From Cunninghamia lanceolata (Eukaryota > Streptophyta > Pinopsida > Cupressales > Cupressaceae): DNA of 64,000 bases. The position numbers and the translations under genes are program-made. How positions within the stretch are numbered: the first letter of the stretch is position 1; each line of letters opens with the position of its first letter. The notes beneath the pieces were generated by a model. The model was not told the DNA's origin. It saw nothing but the letters and a program-made list of their open reading frames with translations, and searched no databases. This document shows positions 23,052-35,185 of this stretch, piece after piece. The stretch lies in NCBI GenBank assembly GCA_027924645.1, contig BSBN01000213.1, positions 35,590,501 through 35,654,500 on the forward strand, written 5' to 3'.

Positions 23052-23981
23052 TTATGTTAACCAACTGCTGATAGAAAGTTGTTTGTTGGTTTGGACTAGG
23101 ATTTGCTTTGTGCCAACATGGACAGAAAGAAGTTCTTTATAAGGACTTAACAACGTGTTTAATGGACAAAGGTGAGGTACAACTTGGTGGAGAGTTTTTT
23201 CTTGTTGATAACTTACATGCGAGGTAATCTTTTTAGCATATGGGCAGTTAAAGGCTTTGAAGGATCCTTTCAGATCTCTCCGGAGCCATCTGGAGACCTC
23301 TTGCTGGGTAGCATTGTATAAGGAGATTTCACCATTTGGTTCTAGCTCTTTATATTCCTCATTACATTCTTCGAAGTGTTCTACTATTGTTACCATTGCC
23401 AATGAAGAGGCATCTTCTTCATCAAAATCCATCAAGTCGTTTATCCATGGTTTGTTTTCATATTACAAGAATGGTTTGGCAAGAGGATAGATAGAAAGTT
23501 CCTTAAGTATTTTGCCATTTGAAATAGTCATATTTCTAGATCTATAGTCAATAAGGGCTACTGTTGTAGCTAGCCAAGGTCTTCCCAAGATTATTGGGTA
23601 TCCTAAATGTTTCTTTCTTATCTGCACGATGAGGAAATCAACTAAATAGTCCCAAGTATCAATAGTGACTATGATATCCTCCAAAATTCCTTCTGGTTTG
23701 GTAATAGATAGGTTTACAAGTTGTAATACAGTTGATGTTGGCTGAATGTGTGTTAATGCCGAAGCTTCTATAGTGTCTGATGTCATTACATTAATGGAAG
23801 CACCCAAATCTATTAAAACATTTGAAACTAATACCCCTTTTATGTCTACTATAATGACAGGGCTCCCAGGATCCCCATATTTTTGAGGAATTAACTTGCC
23901 TAATAGGACATCAACAAGTTTTCCTTCCACTTGGATAGTGTTGGGTAGTTTTCTTTTTCTACCTAGAAGTTTTAGACACAA
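23052..23981 (-). pseudogene. Protease and protease-RT linker of G2
   Basis: Protease is 23463-23981 on minus: VLIDLGASINVM is the active-site block (DLGAS, as in Athila), and PIILGRPWLATTVALIDYRS the second hallmark. The remainder (23052-23435) is a Glu-rich linker ending in the pre-RT region. A stop separates the two frames near 23460. It is the normal gag-PR-RT order. Confidence 0.85.
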
Positions 23982-24559
23982 ACTCTTAATGGTCTAGGTT
24001 ATCTTAGGAATGTCTTTTATTGCCTGTAACAAACGAACTTCAATGTGCATTTTTCATAGTTCCTTAATTAATTGGGAGTCATCATGTGAGGGCTAGTTTT
24101 CCTTAGATTGTGGAGGAACCTATTTTAATCATTCTAGGAATGGAACAGAGGTTTCCTTTAGAATTTCTTCTGACTTTTTTGCTTTAGCCTTCTTATTGGA
24201 TTGTTGTGTATCATCTTTAGGACTCACTTCTTCTTCTTCAATGACTTCCTCAATAGGAATAGTTACAGGAACGTTTCTAGATCAGAGTTGGATATCATTA
24301 ATTATCTCCACTACATTCAGGTTGGTTGTGTTTGGATCAGTATTGTACACCTGTTGTTGTGGCATATTGTTCTTGGGGTTTGGAACTGGTTGTGTGGGCA
24401 TTGATGGCTAATTTACCTACTCATTGGAATTTGCATTCGCAGGTTGTGAAGGTCCAAGGAGTAGGCTTGAGGTTGGTTTCCAAATCTCCTCATTCCTTGT
24501 TTGTATTGAGGTGCCCATTGTTGTTGATGCTGTAGCTGATTTGACCAATGTGGATTTGT

Positions 24560-25624
24560 CCAAGATTGATTTGTCTAATCTGGTTGAGGCCATGGACCCC
24601 ATTGCATTGGCATTTGCATTCCCCAAGGTCCATTATAAGAGTTTCCCCTTGGAGCATATTGGTTTTGAAATTGATTAAATCCATAATTAGGTTGTTTTTG
24701 GCTAATGAAATTCAACTCTTCCTCATCTGTTGGAACCTTTTTTAACCTATTTTTAATTTTAGGAAGCAGGCCACACTCATTGGTAGGGTGATTTTTCTCA
24801 CAGATTTTACACAACTCAGTTCAATTCAAGGGGCATTCCCTAAGTGGATATTTCTCTCTACAACAAGGGCAATAAATAGCTAAGGGTTTAGTGTTCTTTT
24901 TACTAGCTTGCATGATATCCAAAGTGGTATTCAAATGAAGTAGGATATTAGTTTTGAGGTTTGCTAGTTCTTCCATTGCTTTTGTAATTTCATTGGTACT
25001 ACCCCTTTTTAAAATTCTTTTACCTGCTCTTTTACGAGAGTAGTTTTTGCAAACTTCTACAATTTCCACAAAAGTTTGTTTATTAATATCTCCCTTACCC
25101 ATCAGATTTAATGCTTCTCTGATCTCATCATCAATTCCTCTTAGAAAGATGGTCTTACTTAATTCTTCATCTAGGTTGTTTCCACACCTCCTATGGACAA
25201 ATAAAAATCTATCCACATAATCTTCTAAGTTTTCATCCTCCATTTGTTTCATGCGGAAAAGTTCATCTTTTCAATCCCTAACTCTACAATAATCCTGATA
25301 TTTATCAAGAAAAAAAGTTTCCATTTCCTCCCAGGTGGTGATAGAATCTGTAGTCAAACCCATGAACCATCGTAAAGATGATTCCTTAAGAGTGGAAGGA
25401 AACAGTTTTAATTTCTGGTTATCTGTGGCGTAGTCATAAGTTTGGCAGAGGACCTTGAATTCAAATAGAAATTGGTCTTGATCTTTTGAAGTTTTTCCTC
25501 TAAAGGTGGGTAGAAATGCAAGAGATATGTTTTTCATAGGAGGTTCATTTCTCTCAGGAATGATGAAGATCAGATAAGAGAATGTTCTATTTGGCTGGTT
25601 CATCATGGTTACCACCATTATCAC
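24560..25624 (-). pseudogene. gag of G2 with two zinc knuckles
   Basis: Starts at an ATG near 25624. Gag domain: LAFLPTFRGKTSKDQDQFLF, LKLFPSTLKESSLRWFMGL and WEEMETFFLDKY. After a frame break at 25260, MKQMEDENLEDYVDRFL and FLRGIDDEIREAL continue the domain. Two zinc knuckles follow near 24780-24860: the first has Tyr where His is expected (CPCCREKYPLREC), and the second, CKICEKNHPTNEC, is complete. A Gln/Asn/Trp-rich tail follows. 23982-24559 holds only broken remnants between gag and protease. Confidence 0.87.
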
Positions 25625-25840
25625 CCATCATTGAAGATGTAGCAGATGAATTGGGAGACTCTGATAGTACAGGTGATCCTTGATTGATCAGGTGATCTAG
25701 AGGTTCTTCCAAATTATCCTCTAGAGATATATCTACTATAGGATGTCTAATGAATCAACCTAAGGCATCCCTAGGTCTTCTCATAAACTAATGGATTGAA
25801 AGTCTTATCAACACCTTAAACCTACAATGATTTGTAGATT

Positions 25841-25860
25841 TTCCCCAACAACGGTGCCAA
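25841..25860 (-). other. Primer-binding site of G2
   Basis: Minus strand TTGGCACCGTTGTTGGGGAA lies three bases after the LTR end. It differs at a few positions from the TGGCGCCGTTGCCGGGGA-type site of Athila elements. It fixes the element's orientation as minus. Confidence 0.85.
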
Positions 25861-25863
25861 AAA

Positions 25864-27335
25864 TGATGAGGTTGAAGTAGTGCTTTATTTATGCATCATC
25901 ATTTACTTTTATAAATCCAGAGGTGTCTGGAGCTATCTATGATAAGACTTCTTAGAATGGGGGGATTTTGGTTGAGTGGTTTGGTGAATGGGACTTGGTT
26001 TGTCGGTCTTGCTAGAATTGAAAGTGCATGGAGAAATAAAGATCTATCTAATTGCTGAGAAATAAACACACTTGCTTGGAAGGAAACTATATTAATTTGC
26101 TGGAAAGGAAACACACTTGTGGGAAGGGAAACTATCTTAAATTACTGGAAACAAACACACTTGTTGTAAAAGAAAATAATATAACATGCTAAAAAAATAA
26201 ATGAAGATCAATTGAATCCATTGTTATTCTACAGCAATGAAATACTCTGAATATGACAATGCTGATAAAGAATAGATCTATCTCTTTTTGGTATTTTAGA
26301 TTTTTTAAAGAACTAACCTGCAGGGAACACTTAACAACAATCACATAGAACATTAAGGAAAACTTAATAGAAATTAGAACAGAATTACATAAATACCAAA
26401 TTATCAAGAGATCTTCCCTTAGATGGGTAAGTGGGCCCTACTTCCCCAACCAAAGAAGATCCTCTTGCTCAACTAACTTCTTTCAGTAGAAACTCCCCTT
26501 CATATTAACTGATAGTCTAGAAATGGATGGAATTACAAGCATGAGGATTTTTCCTCTTGTTACAATAATCTAGCGATAACTATCTATGAAAACTTTGAAA
26601 ACTTGGAACTAACTAGAAAGAAATGAACTACTCCTACTTATATAGTCGAGCATTATTGGAAGAAGAAAACTAATAGCAAGTCTAACTAGAGTGAACTAGA
26701 ACTAGAGCTAGTTGCATGGTTTATTACATTCATTATTCCTAAATAGAACTGTAGACCAGAGATCTGTGTTAGTTCTAACTACATGGCAAACTAGATGATT
26801 TCCCTGAAATGGTGAGATGCAAAATGGTAGCTACTTCAGTTGGGACTAAAGTCGACTAATCGATATTTCAGTTAGTCACCAAGATTGTGGTGAGGTGGTG
26901 ATATTACCCTTCTCAGCTGCGTGATTGAAGCACAAGTTATGTTTGCACTCAAGGATGGGCTTGTGGCGGTCATAGACTTAAGGGGAGGATGACCCTAGGA
27001 AGGTTTTCAACATCTGGAGTTGTCCGGAGTTCAGGTTCTTCTTAGGACAGAGGGCTCCAGAGGGATCCAGAGACCACTGGTTGTTCCTACTGCTGCAAGC
27101 CTTATACAAACATTCACAACTTTGCACCATGATACATAAGATATGCACTTTTGAAATGTAATCCAGTAAAATAAAGAAAGAGATTTCATCAAAGGAAATG
27201 AAAACTAATGTGCATAATCTAACCAAAAGACAAACATAATTATAATAATATGTAATTATATATGCCAAAGTGTCTGAGAGAGTTCTTAAGAGCAGAAATA
27301 ACATGAAATAGATGAGTCAATTATATGGCTCATCA
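25864..27335 (-). repeat. 5' LTR of Athila-like element G2 (1472 bp)
   Basis: Minus-strand start TGATGAGCCAT and end CCTCATCA, followed by the primer site. A TATA box is at 26638-26644 on minus (TATATAA). The matching 3' LTR is not in the window; it would lie left of position 1. The right edge rests on the TGATGAG terminus and on the change to RNase H-like coding sequence at 27336. Confidence 0.75.
26638..26644 (-). promoter_or_regulatory. TATA box in the G2 LTR
   Basis: TATATAA on the minus strand with GC-richer flanks, near the middle of the LTR. This is inferred from motif and location only. Confidence 0.55.
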
Positions 27336-28205
27336 TTATGCTTAGTATTGTGGAAAACATTAAGGTGGTCAACCTTCAAAAACCTAAGCTCAACCCCTCA
27401 TCCATAGAAGAGAAGATTACTAAAGGATGGGGCATTTATGAAAGATTTGGTAAAGATGATCTCTCCAAGTCTATCAAACGTAGAAACACCAATTGGACCC
27501 CCCTAACTCAGGATGGTACAAGCTTAATTTTGATGAATCATCAAAGGGTAATCCTAGTTAGGTGGGTGGGGTTGGCTTATTTAGAGATAATAGGGGTGAA
27601 GTTATAGGTGCCTTCACTGAAAACCTACGTCTTCAAACCAATAACTTTGCCGAAGCAACACTGACTCTTCAAGGTATTACCTTGGCTGAGAACAAAGGCA
27701 TTTGTAAATTAATCATCAAAGGTGACTCCAAAAATATCATTGATATGATCATTTCTAAAGCTACCCTAGTTGGTATTACAAAGATATAGTGGAAGAGAAT
27801 AAAATCAAGGTAAGGAACTTTGAAGACACTAAAGTTGTCCATACCTATAGGGAAGGAAAGTCTTCAGCAGACCCCTTGGCTAACCTAGGAACTCAAATTG
27901 AGGGTCTAACCTTTTGGAATGATTCTCACTCCCTCCTGATTCAAACCAAATACAAAGTTAATAAGATGCACCTGTTAATAATTAAAACCTTGCAGTCGAT
28001 TGTCCTGAATTGTAAGGCCAGCATGAGTGATAGAACTCTCCCAAACAAGGGTATTGATGGAAAGGAGAGATGTAGTAAAGATTGGTTCAATTCATCTTAT
28101 CTCTTGATTCTTACCTCGGGAACAAGGAAGTTGTATTGGGAGTTATCAGCAACCCTATCATTGCTTGTTCTTACCTCATTCTCAACATGGGTGGAGATCT
28201 CATAA
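27336..28205 (+). pseudogene. RNase H-like (RVT_3-type) relic
   Basis: Across frames: GWYKLNFDESSKGNP, GLFRDNRGEVIGAFTENL, NNFAEATLTLQGITLAENKG, LIIKGDSKNIIDMI and later VVHTYREGKSSADPLANLG. These are the Asp, Glu, Asp and Asp blocks of plant/LINE-type RNase H ('DGSxKGNPG', 'AEaxA', 'ExDS', 'REgNxxADxLA'). At least two frameshifts and several stops are present. It may be the tail of a LINE or part of the H element. Coding-like remnants continue to about 28640. Confidence 0.75.
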
Positions 28206-30127
28206 AAATAGAAGCCATGAACTATGAGAAGTTGAAAGAGGATAGAGACCTCTAGAACATTTTGAAAAGAGGTAACCTCTCTTCTTAAATTGAAGCCAAT
28301 TCGATACTATCCTCTCCAGAGAATTTGAAATGTCTTGGAAAGCTTGAATTGTCTTCGTTTAGAGTATATCTTTTCATGTTTCTGAGGAGCTTATAGCTAT
28401 GACCACTATTCTTTAGATGGATGATGAGTGAATTCCAAAGAAATTAAAGGGGAACTATTAGGAGGCTATGAAGCGGTTCATGAAGCAAGGGGAAAGAATT
28501 AAGAGATTGCAGAATGATTTCAATAGGGAACACCTCCCTGGGGTTTGGTCGAGGGTGGCAAAAGTCTTGATGTGTTACATCACTTTGGATGGAATATTAA
28601 AGAGGTTTTATGCCTTTCTTTTCCCATGTTAAATATTTTTAGACATGGTATTAAACTAATTTTTTCTTATTGGTTATTTTCTTCTCTTGAGGAATCGGTT
28701 AAAAAATTGCTTGTTGGTAAAAAGGATCTTCCCCTTCATCAGGGGCTCATTTATTGCTTTTACCATTTTCATCTATCTCATACCCTTAACCCCCTACTTT
28801 CTATCCACATATCTGCAATTCTCATCTTGTCCAGCATCACTCTATGGAGGGCCTTATTACCAAAAAATTGAAAAAGGTTTCTACCCACACTCCCCCTGTT
28901 ACTCAATGCTGTCCAAATTTTTGTCTTTACATCTCATTACCTTATCCATGAGTTAATGTAAATTTGGTCTTATTTTCTTCCTTCATTTTCCTTTTCCTTG
29001 TGAAATTTTCACTAAGTTAAGTGTTCTTGTTTCCTTATTGGCGAGTTTGTCCTTCCGCAAACCTCATCGGTAGGTTCTCTAGTTCATGAACTGGCTGATG
29101 TAATGATAAGCATTTCAGATTTTCCCTTTTGTGTCCCTCATTGGCGTGTTTTGTCTTCCTCAAACTTGGTCTATCTTTATGTTCTCTTTATTGGCCAGTT
29201 TCATTATTTGCAAATTTCCCTACCCTCCAATAACATTTCTTTGTAAGACTTATTTAATAAATCTATGTTGCTACTAACAAAGAAAGCTCGTCTAATTTTT
29301 ATTGGAGATTTCTCTAGTTCTCAAACTTTTGAGTTCGTCGGTAAGTGAACTTGCCAATAAAGTTTGTTCTTTGAGTTCACAAGATTGTGTTTCTACCGAT
29401 AAGAAAAAAAGTTTAAGTTCAAATGTATCGGTAACTTCTGTGGTTAGTGAACTTTAAGTTCACTGATGATTTTTTTTGGCATTGGGTGATGTTTTCAATG
29501 GAGACTAAATACCTAAGTTGAAACCCTTCCAATTGAAGATCAGAGAATGATTTTATTTGCAAATTGGTGAGTTCACCGATAAGCAAGTTCACCAACGAGA
29601 CTTTTTTATGGTATTAAGGAAATTTCACTAAGGCCTCGTCTCACCGATGATTAAAGAAAATAAAGAGAATCGCTCATTTTTGAAGTTAGAAAAGTGAAGT
29701 TACGTTTGATTGAAGAATTCGAAGGATATGAATCTTGTCAATGTTTCTATGGTGTCAGTAGCATTAATTATACCAAAATTACACCCTAATATATAGGTTT
29801 ATTTTGAGGGTTTGGAGTTTATTTTCATACATTGTTTGGAACCCAGTTTTCTTGCTGAGAACAAAACTGTACTGTTGTGGTTAGTTCGAGCTCACTCCAT
29901 TGACAAATGCAAAAAATAGAGGTGAGTCATGTATAAAGCCTCATCTAAATCAAATATTGTTTTCTTTGAAGTATTGTCTAGGATATACTGTACACTGTCA
30001 GGTTTTCATGAATACCATTTATGTCATTTTTCAAAATTTCCCAAGAAACTCTTGTTTCACTGTAACAGACCATTTATTGTTAAGAGTGGATGAGTACTCA
30101 ATTTGATGGCTTGTATAGTTTGTAAAT
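28206..30127 (+). other. Degenerate coding remnant and repeat-rich leader upstream of the H ORF
   Basis: 28390-28640 can be read, with stops, as a basic helical stretch (KRFMKQGERIKRLQNDF). From 29030 to 29640 there are loosely repeated blocks with TTGGCGAGTTT..CTTCCGCAAAC and GTTCACCGATAAG words, 65-100 bp apart. I see no domain. Confidence 0.4.
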
Positions 30128-30475
30128 ATGAAATATAAATACCAAGGATTTGATGTAGCGTCCATTATTCAAAATGATCTAGTGGGAATCAAAGACATTG
30201 AATTGGGGCACATAGATTTGAAAGATTTTTGGGCAAGAATGAATAGAAATCCTAGGTCACCCATGGCTGAAATGACATTCTCCTATGGACTTACCCATGT
30301 AAGAGGTTTTCCACCTATTGTTCAGTACCTAGATCTAGTGCTTGCATGTGTGGAGAAGTATCATGTTGAATCAAGACAAGTGATTGCAACTAATGGCACC
30401 ATGGTGGTTAAATTGGATGTTGAATCTATTGGGAATACTTTCAAGCTACCCATGCGAGATGAGTTTACTGACATA
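30128..30475 (+). pseudogene. H ORF, part 1 (unknown transposon ORF)
   Basis: The ATG at 30128 opens MKYKYQGFDVAS, then IELGHIDLKDFWARM, FPPIVQYLDLVLACVEKYH and VIATNGTMVVKLDVESIG. It is homologous to the start of the minus-strand ORF of element B (40184 downward: DLGHIDLEDFRLR, CLELIVACIEIY, IQTTNG). It breaks off at the left end of element B and resumes at 43431. The function is unknown. The 'G.xV.L....I...F.LP' pattern recalls the G2 3' ORF. Confidence 0.65.
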
Positions 30476-30804
30476 TGTAGGAGCTGATTGATGTACTCTG
30501 ATACCATGTAAGAGTTGACTATAATTGTAGCCACCCAAGATCTAGGACTTCATGAAAGTACAAGAGAGATCAAATGAGACAATAATTATATTCTATCAAT
30601 GAATGTAAAAAGATTGTTGTTTCAATGTATATGATATGCTTTGCTTATAAAGAGAAGGATAAGATGTAGGATGTTGTAGTCATGTGACAAGTGTCTTAAT
30701 CCTATGACATGAGACAACTAGAGGATAAGATGCCAACTAGTTTATAATAGGATAAGACAACTATCAACATCTAGAAACAACTAGAATGCTTCATAAGTCA
30801 ACTT

Positions 30805-33030
30805 TGTTGGCAATATGTGTTTTCATTGATGTCAACACTTAGAGTGAAGTCAGCAATTAGTTTGTGATGATGATATACCAGTGTAGTAATAGAGATTCAA
30901 TGAGATACAATGATGCTCCTGATGTTCATGGTTGGATGTCATGCCCTGATCAGTGCCAAGTCAAGTTGTTTTGAGCATGCTTGTGGTCAGAAAAGTAGTG
31001 AGATGCAGTGATGTTCCTGATGTTCATAATGGGTTGCTGATGTTTTTGGTTGGATCTCATTCCTAGATTAGTGTCAATTCAAGTTGCTTTGATCTTGCTT
31101 GTGGTCAGCAAAGATGATTCCATGATGAAATATTAAGATGGGAATTAGAAGCACTAAGATAGATGATGATATATGAAGATGGGAATTAGAAGCTATGTTG
31201 AGGATGAGAAGATGTTGTTTATGACCTACAACATGTTGTATGATCCTTACTATTATTCCTAAGGATGTATGTGTTGTTATATGAAGGTTTTGGCCTCTGA
31301 AAGTTGTAAAGGTTTCTGCTGTGGAGAATTGTAGGAAAGACTGTTTGGTAAAATGCTCTGCATTCCTCTACATTTGAAGATATGGTCATACGGTTCAAAA
31401 TTTAAGTTCAGTATGAAATAAAGGTGCTAAATCCAAAGTTTTAGATCATTTGTCCCTCCGCAGTAAAAGTTATGAGAGACAGAGTTTCAGACTGTGCTTT
31501 GGCAGAATCAAGTGATGATGGAGACTATTTGAAATGCTCCACATTCCTCTACAGTAATAGATATGGCTATGATATTTTGAGGATATGTTCACAATAATGT
31601 ATGAGTTCATCCATATGAGTTTCAGATGTTTTGGAGGTCCGCAAGCTTAGTTTTCAAATGACAGTTGTGATAAAGATAGTTTCAGATGACTAGTTGTTCT
31701 CAGGACATATGATGATGATGTGCACCAATTTGTTGTGGCATGGAATGGTACATTTACTGATGAAATATGGTCATGATGATCTTGTGTTATCTCTAGTTAC
31801 TCCGCAAGGTGGTTTTTTGCTCTCTCCAAAATTGGTTGTGGTCCAGAATGATGATATTGCCAAGCTATGCCTCTGTCTGGCCGACTGAAGAATGTTGAAG
31901 GTATGTGCCACAATTTTGTTGCTATTCATAGTTCAAAGAAGGTTTGGAGATGTTGTATAGGTCTTGTCAACTCATCTGGAAGAAGAACAAGCAATGTTTT
32001 ATCATTCATGAGTTCCACCAAGTTAAAATGACTGTTATGCTACATGCTTCATGTGTTCTTGCTTAAGGGTGACCTAATTCAAATTTGTGAAGTGTGTGGA
32101 TGTTATTCCTTGAAGAATGATGTTGTGAATGATTTTTTGGACCAGACTAAGCATGTATTGGGGTCCGCAAGGTGTGTGATTTCTTCTAGAGCAGTGTGTT
32201 GTTCATGATAGGGCTTGCCCTATGCATGTTTCCTGTTGTGTGATCTCTAGCCGACTTGTAAAATGTAATATTATTGTTGTATTGGCCAACTTGTAATGAA
32301 ATCCATGTAATATCATGTATATATTGTAAACCTAGTTGATCTAGGTGAGGCATGATTGTGAAAATGAAAATATGAAAGTGTGAAGAGCAGAATATGAATA
32401 TCATATGCATTGTGATGTGTTACTGAAGGAGAAACACCAGAAGTGTTAGATGTTGTCTTGATTCATCTTGAAGACATTTTTGTGATGGGAGGGAAGTAAA
32501 GAGTGTGCCTAATTGATCCAATCATTAGAAGAAGTAGAATTACAATCATCAAAGGGGTGAGATTCAATGTCAAATTTTAGGTAGTAGAAGGACTATCATA
32601 CTGTAATCATCTCTGAGTTTATTCTAAATTCAAGGAGTAGTTGCTTCCTTGGGTTGTAGCCTTAAAACAAATTTTTTAGGGAGTTGTAGCTTCCTTGGGA
32701 GTGACCCTAAAACAAAGTCTTCAGGGAGTTGTAGCTTCCTTGGGTTGTAATCCTAAAATAAAGTCAGCAAGGAGTAGTAGCTTCCTTGGGTTGTAGCCCT
32801 AAAACAAAGTTTTAATTTTGAGCTTCATATATTGTGAGTTAATCCTCACCATGGTTTTTCCCTTCTTGGATTTTCCACGTATATCTAGTGTTATGTGTTG
32901 ATGTGCATTATGTTGATCTTTCATGTTTATGTTGATGCTGTAATGCTTAAGTTTTAATCTGCTCCGAAGGATTTGAAGTTTGTTTAGATACTGATTCACT
33001 CCCCATCTCAGTACCCTGGTGTGTTCACAA
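30805..33030 (-). mobile_element. S2: solo-LTR-like element (2.2 kb) in the 3' LTR of B
   Basis: AACTT flanks it (30800-30804, 33031-33035), and the intact sequence GTCAACTTAACATG survives at about 43347 in the other B LTR. On minus it begins TGTGAACACACCAGGG, has ACTGAGATGGGGAGTGAAT and ends TGACATCAATGAAAACACATATTGCCAACA. One extra A lies between its terminal CA and the right duplication. It has no coding capacity and is related to S1 and S3. Confidence 0.85.
32633..32815 (-). repeat. 45/46-bp minisatellite in S2
   Basis: Four units with core GTAGCTTCCTTGGGTTGTAG, anchored at 32643, 32689, 32734 and 32780. It lies about 215-395 bp inside the S2 start, the same relative place as the S1 minisatellite. 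Confidence 0.88.
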
Positions 33031-33141
33031 AACTTAACATGTGAACATGTGTGAATAGCACTAACTAATGACTAGTTAGATAATGTGCCTAATTCACACT
33101 ACAAGGGGTAAACCAGATAGATAATAACCCTGTTCACACCA

Positions 33142-35185
33142 ATACCCCCCTTAAGTGCAACTTAGGGAGAAGTAGACAAATGCAAACATGCAAAGATGGA
33201 TAAATATGGATGGATGGGTCCCAGCTAGAAGGCCATGTTAGGTACCCATGTATAAATAATTATCTCACAAATGGAGTAAAGGAGAAAACCCAGTGGGACA
33301 AAACTCCTCCCTAAAAGAGAGAAAAAACAAAGTGAAAGAAGTGAAAGAAGTGAAAGAAAGATTGACTCAACATGACTCCCCAAAAACTACTATCACAAAT
33401 ATACAATCAAGTACCCCCCATAGGAGAGCAAGAGTGATATGATAGATCCCCCCAACAAAGAAGTAGCTCCTATGGCTAAGAATGCTTGAAGACAAAATAC
33501 AATCAAATGCTTGCAAACAACATTTCTCCCCTTGGGAAGAAACCAATCCAATGGTTGATGTAGAAGTAACTCCCAAAACATGGAAGAAAAGGGAATCCAA
33601 ATCAATGTATGTTCCTCAGAATACAACTTTAATGTCCTCATGCTGGAAAATGATGTCTTCTCCAAATCAGGAATGCAATACCCAATCAAAGAAGTAGAAC
33701 CAAGAGAGGAAGGATAGTAAACTGCATCTAAAAACACTGAAGATGTGATGATATCATGATCATCAAAGAGGAGAGATAACTCCTCAAATGTGTCCTCCAA
33801 ATCATCAATGTGAGACTCCACAAATAAGGATGCAATGTCTGCAAGATAGGAATCCCAATGACATGGATCAGGAAGAATAATGTGATCCTGTTGTAAATAA
33901 TTAGTGGAAGCTCTCAAAGAAGCATCTCTGAACTCTAATGTAGTAACAAGTGATGATGGAGGAATGATCTCAATAGGAAGAGAAGAGATGTCAACAAGGA
34001 ATTGAAAAAGATGATGTGATAAATGAGGACACATATCTTTCTCATCTTGATTACTTCCACAATATCTGCAATCTAATTTATGTTGATGATAGAAGCCCAT
34101 TGATGTCTCCTTAAATGATTAGAGATCAAAACTCACAAGATTATCCCCAAATTTACTCAACATGAGATCACCCCATAGAAAAAAATGATTTTGGGACTTT
34201 CTATTTAGTCCAATTACAATTTCCACAAGCCAAAACAATAAAGTGGTCTTTGATTTTGGAACAATGCAAAAGCCAAAAATGGGCTAAAATTGAAAGTACA
34301 ATTTCTAAGAAAAACTAGATCAAATTGATAGCAGATTTGGAAATTACTCAAAAAATTATGTACTTTCAAAAAAAAACCAAAAAATGTTACAGTATGAGCC
34401 CGAATGAAGCCTTTAAAGTTTTGAAAATGGGAACTGCTCAATAAAAGTGATGAAAAAATGTAATTTCTAGAAAACCAAGCACCAAAATCAAAATCTGATT
34501 CCACCACTGTGAATTTTGTCAAATTCTAGCCCAAATAAAAAAAAAGTTTCTTGAAAAATGGAGCAAAATTGAGCAAGATATGACCCTTCAAAGTTTGAGT
34601 GCAAAACTGAAAATGCAATCTGGAGGGGGGGCAAATTTGGGCAAATTCATGATGATGTCAGCACCTAGAATGATGATGTCAGCAAAGATGCCAAAAAAAT
34701 ATTTTGAGATTCACCAAAATATTCTTCGAGATGCATCAGGAAATGACATCATCTGCCATAAAATAGTGTCATGCTGACATCAACAAACACAAATTTTTTT
34801 GGTTCAAAATATTCTAGATTCCCTCACAGATTCTAATATTGTCATTTTTTGCTGAAAACTACCTACTATTTCCTGAAAACCACTTATGTGAAGGTTGAAA
34901 CCATTGATCGGTTGTTGAAAATGGTTTTACAGGGGTTTAGATGTTGTTTCACGGTCGACGAGTTGTTTGGAGAACCGTCGGGTGGTGTGTGGAGGCCAAC
35001 GGGTGGTTTGGAAGAGATCGTCAAGATGGAGGCCCACAGGCAGTTTGGAATAGACCAATGAGTGTTTAAATGTCACTAACAAGTTTATTGTCAACTGGAA
35101 GAGAGTGGGATCCACATGATCCATGTGGTGCTCCCCTATAGGAGTTGTACTCTACGTGTAGGAGTACCTTGCTATTGCAGGGTAC
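33142..35185 (-). other. 3' part of element B interior; no recognised gene
   Basis: The minus strand holds one uninterrupted frame of 235 codons (34100 to 33393) with a Cys/His-containing start (CRYCGSNQDEKDMCPHLSHH) and a hydrophobic end. I recognise no family, and the low-complexity context makes chance likely. A purine tract abuts the LTR at 33142-33155. 34214-34560 is A-rich. 34640-34780 has two GATGATGTCAGCA words. Confidence 0.4.

Larger units (their letters stand above)
30476..33141 (-). repeat. 3' LTR of element B, split by S2
   Basis: 30476-30804 plus 33036-33141 align with 42993-43430 (TGTARGAGCTGATT..., TTAATCCTATGACATGAGAC, CTAATTCACACTACA). Without S2 it is about 435 bp. On the minus strand it starts TGGTGTGAACAGGG and ends CTCCTACA. 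It also contains an inner ATGGTATCAGAG word, a second primer-site-like sequence, near 30498-30510. Confidence 0.82.

Noticed and set aside
33393..34100. Uninterrupted 235-codon minus-strand frame with a Cys/His-rich start
   Set aside because: No recognisable family, AT-skewed low-complexity context inside a pol-less element, and a hydrophobic tail typical of chance frames. Kept only as a remark, not as a gene.
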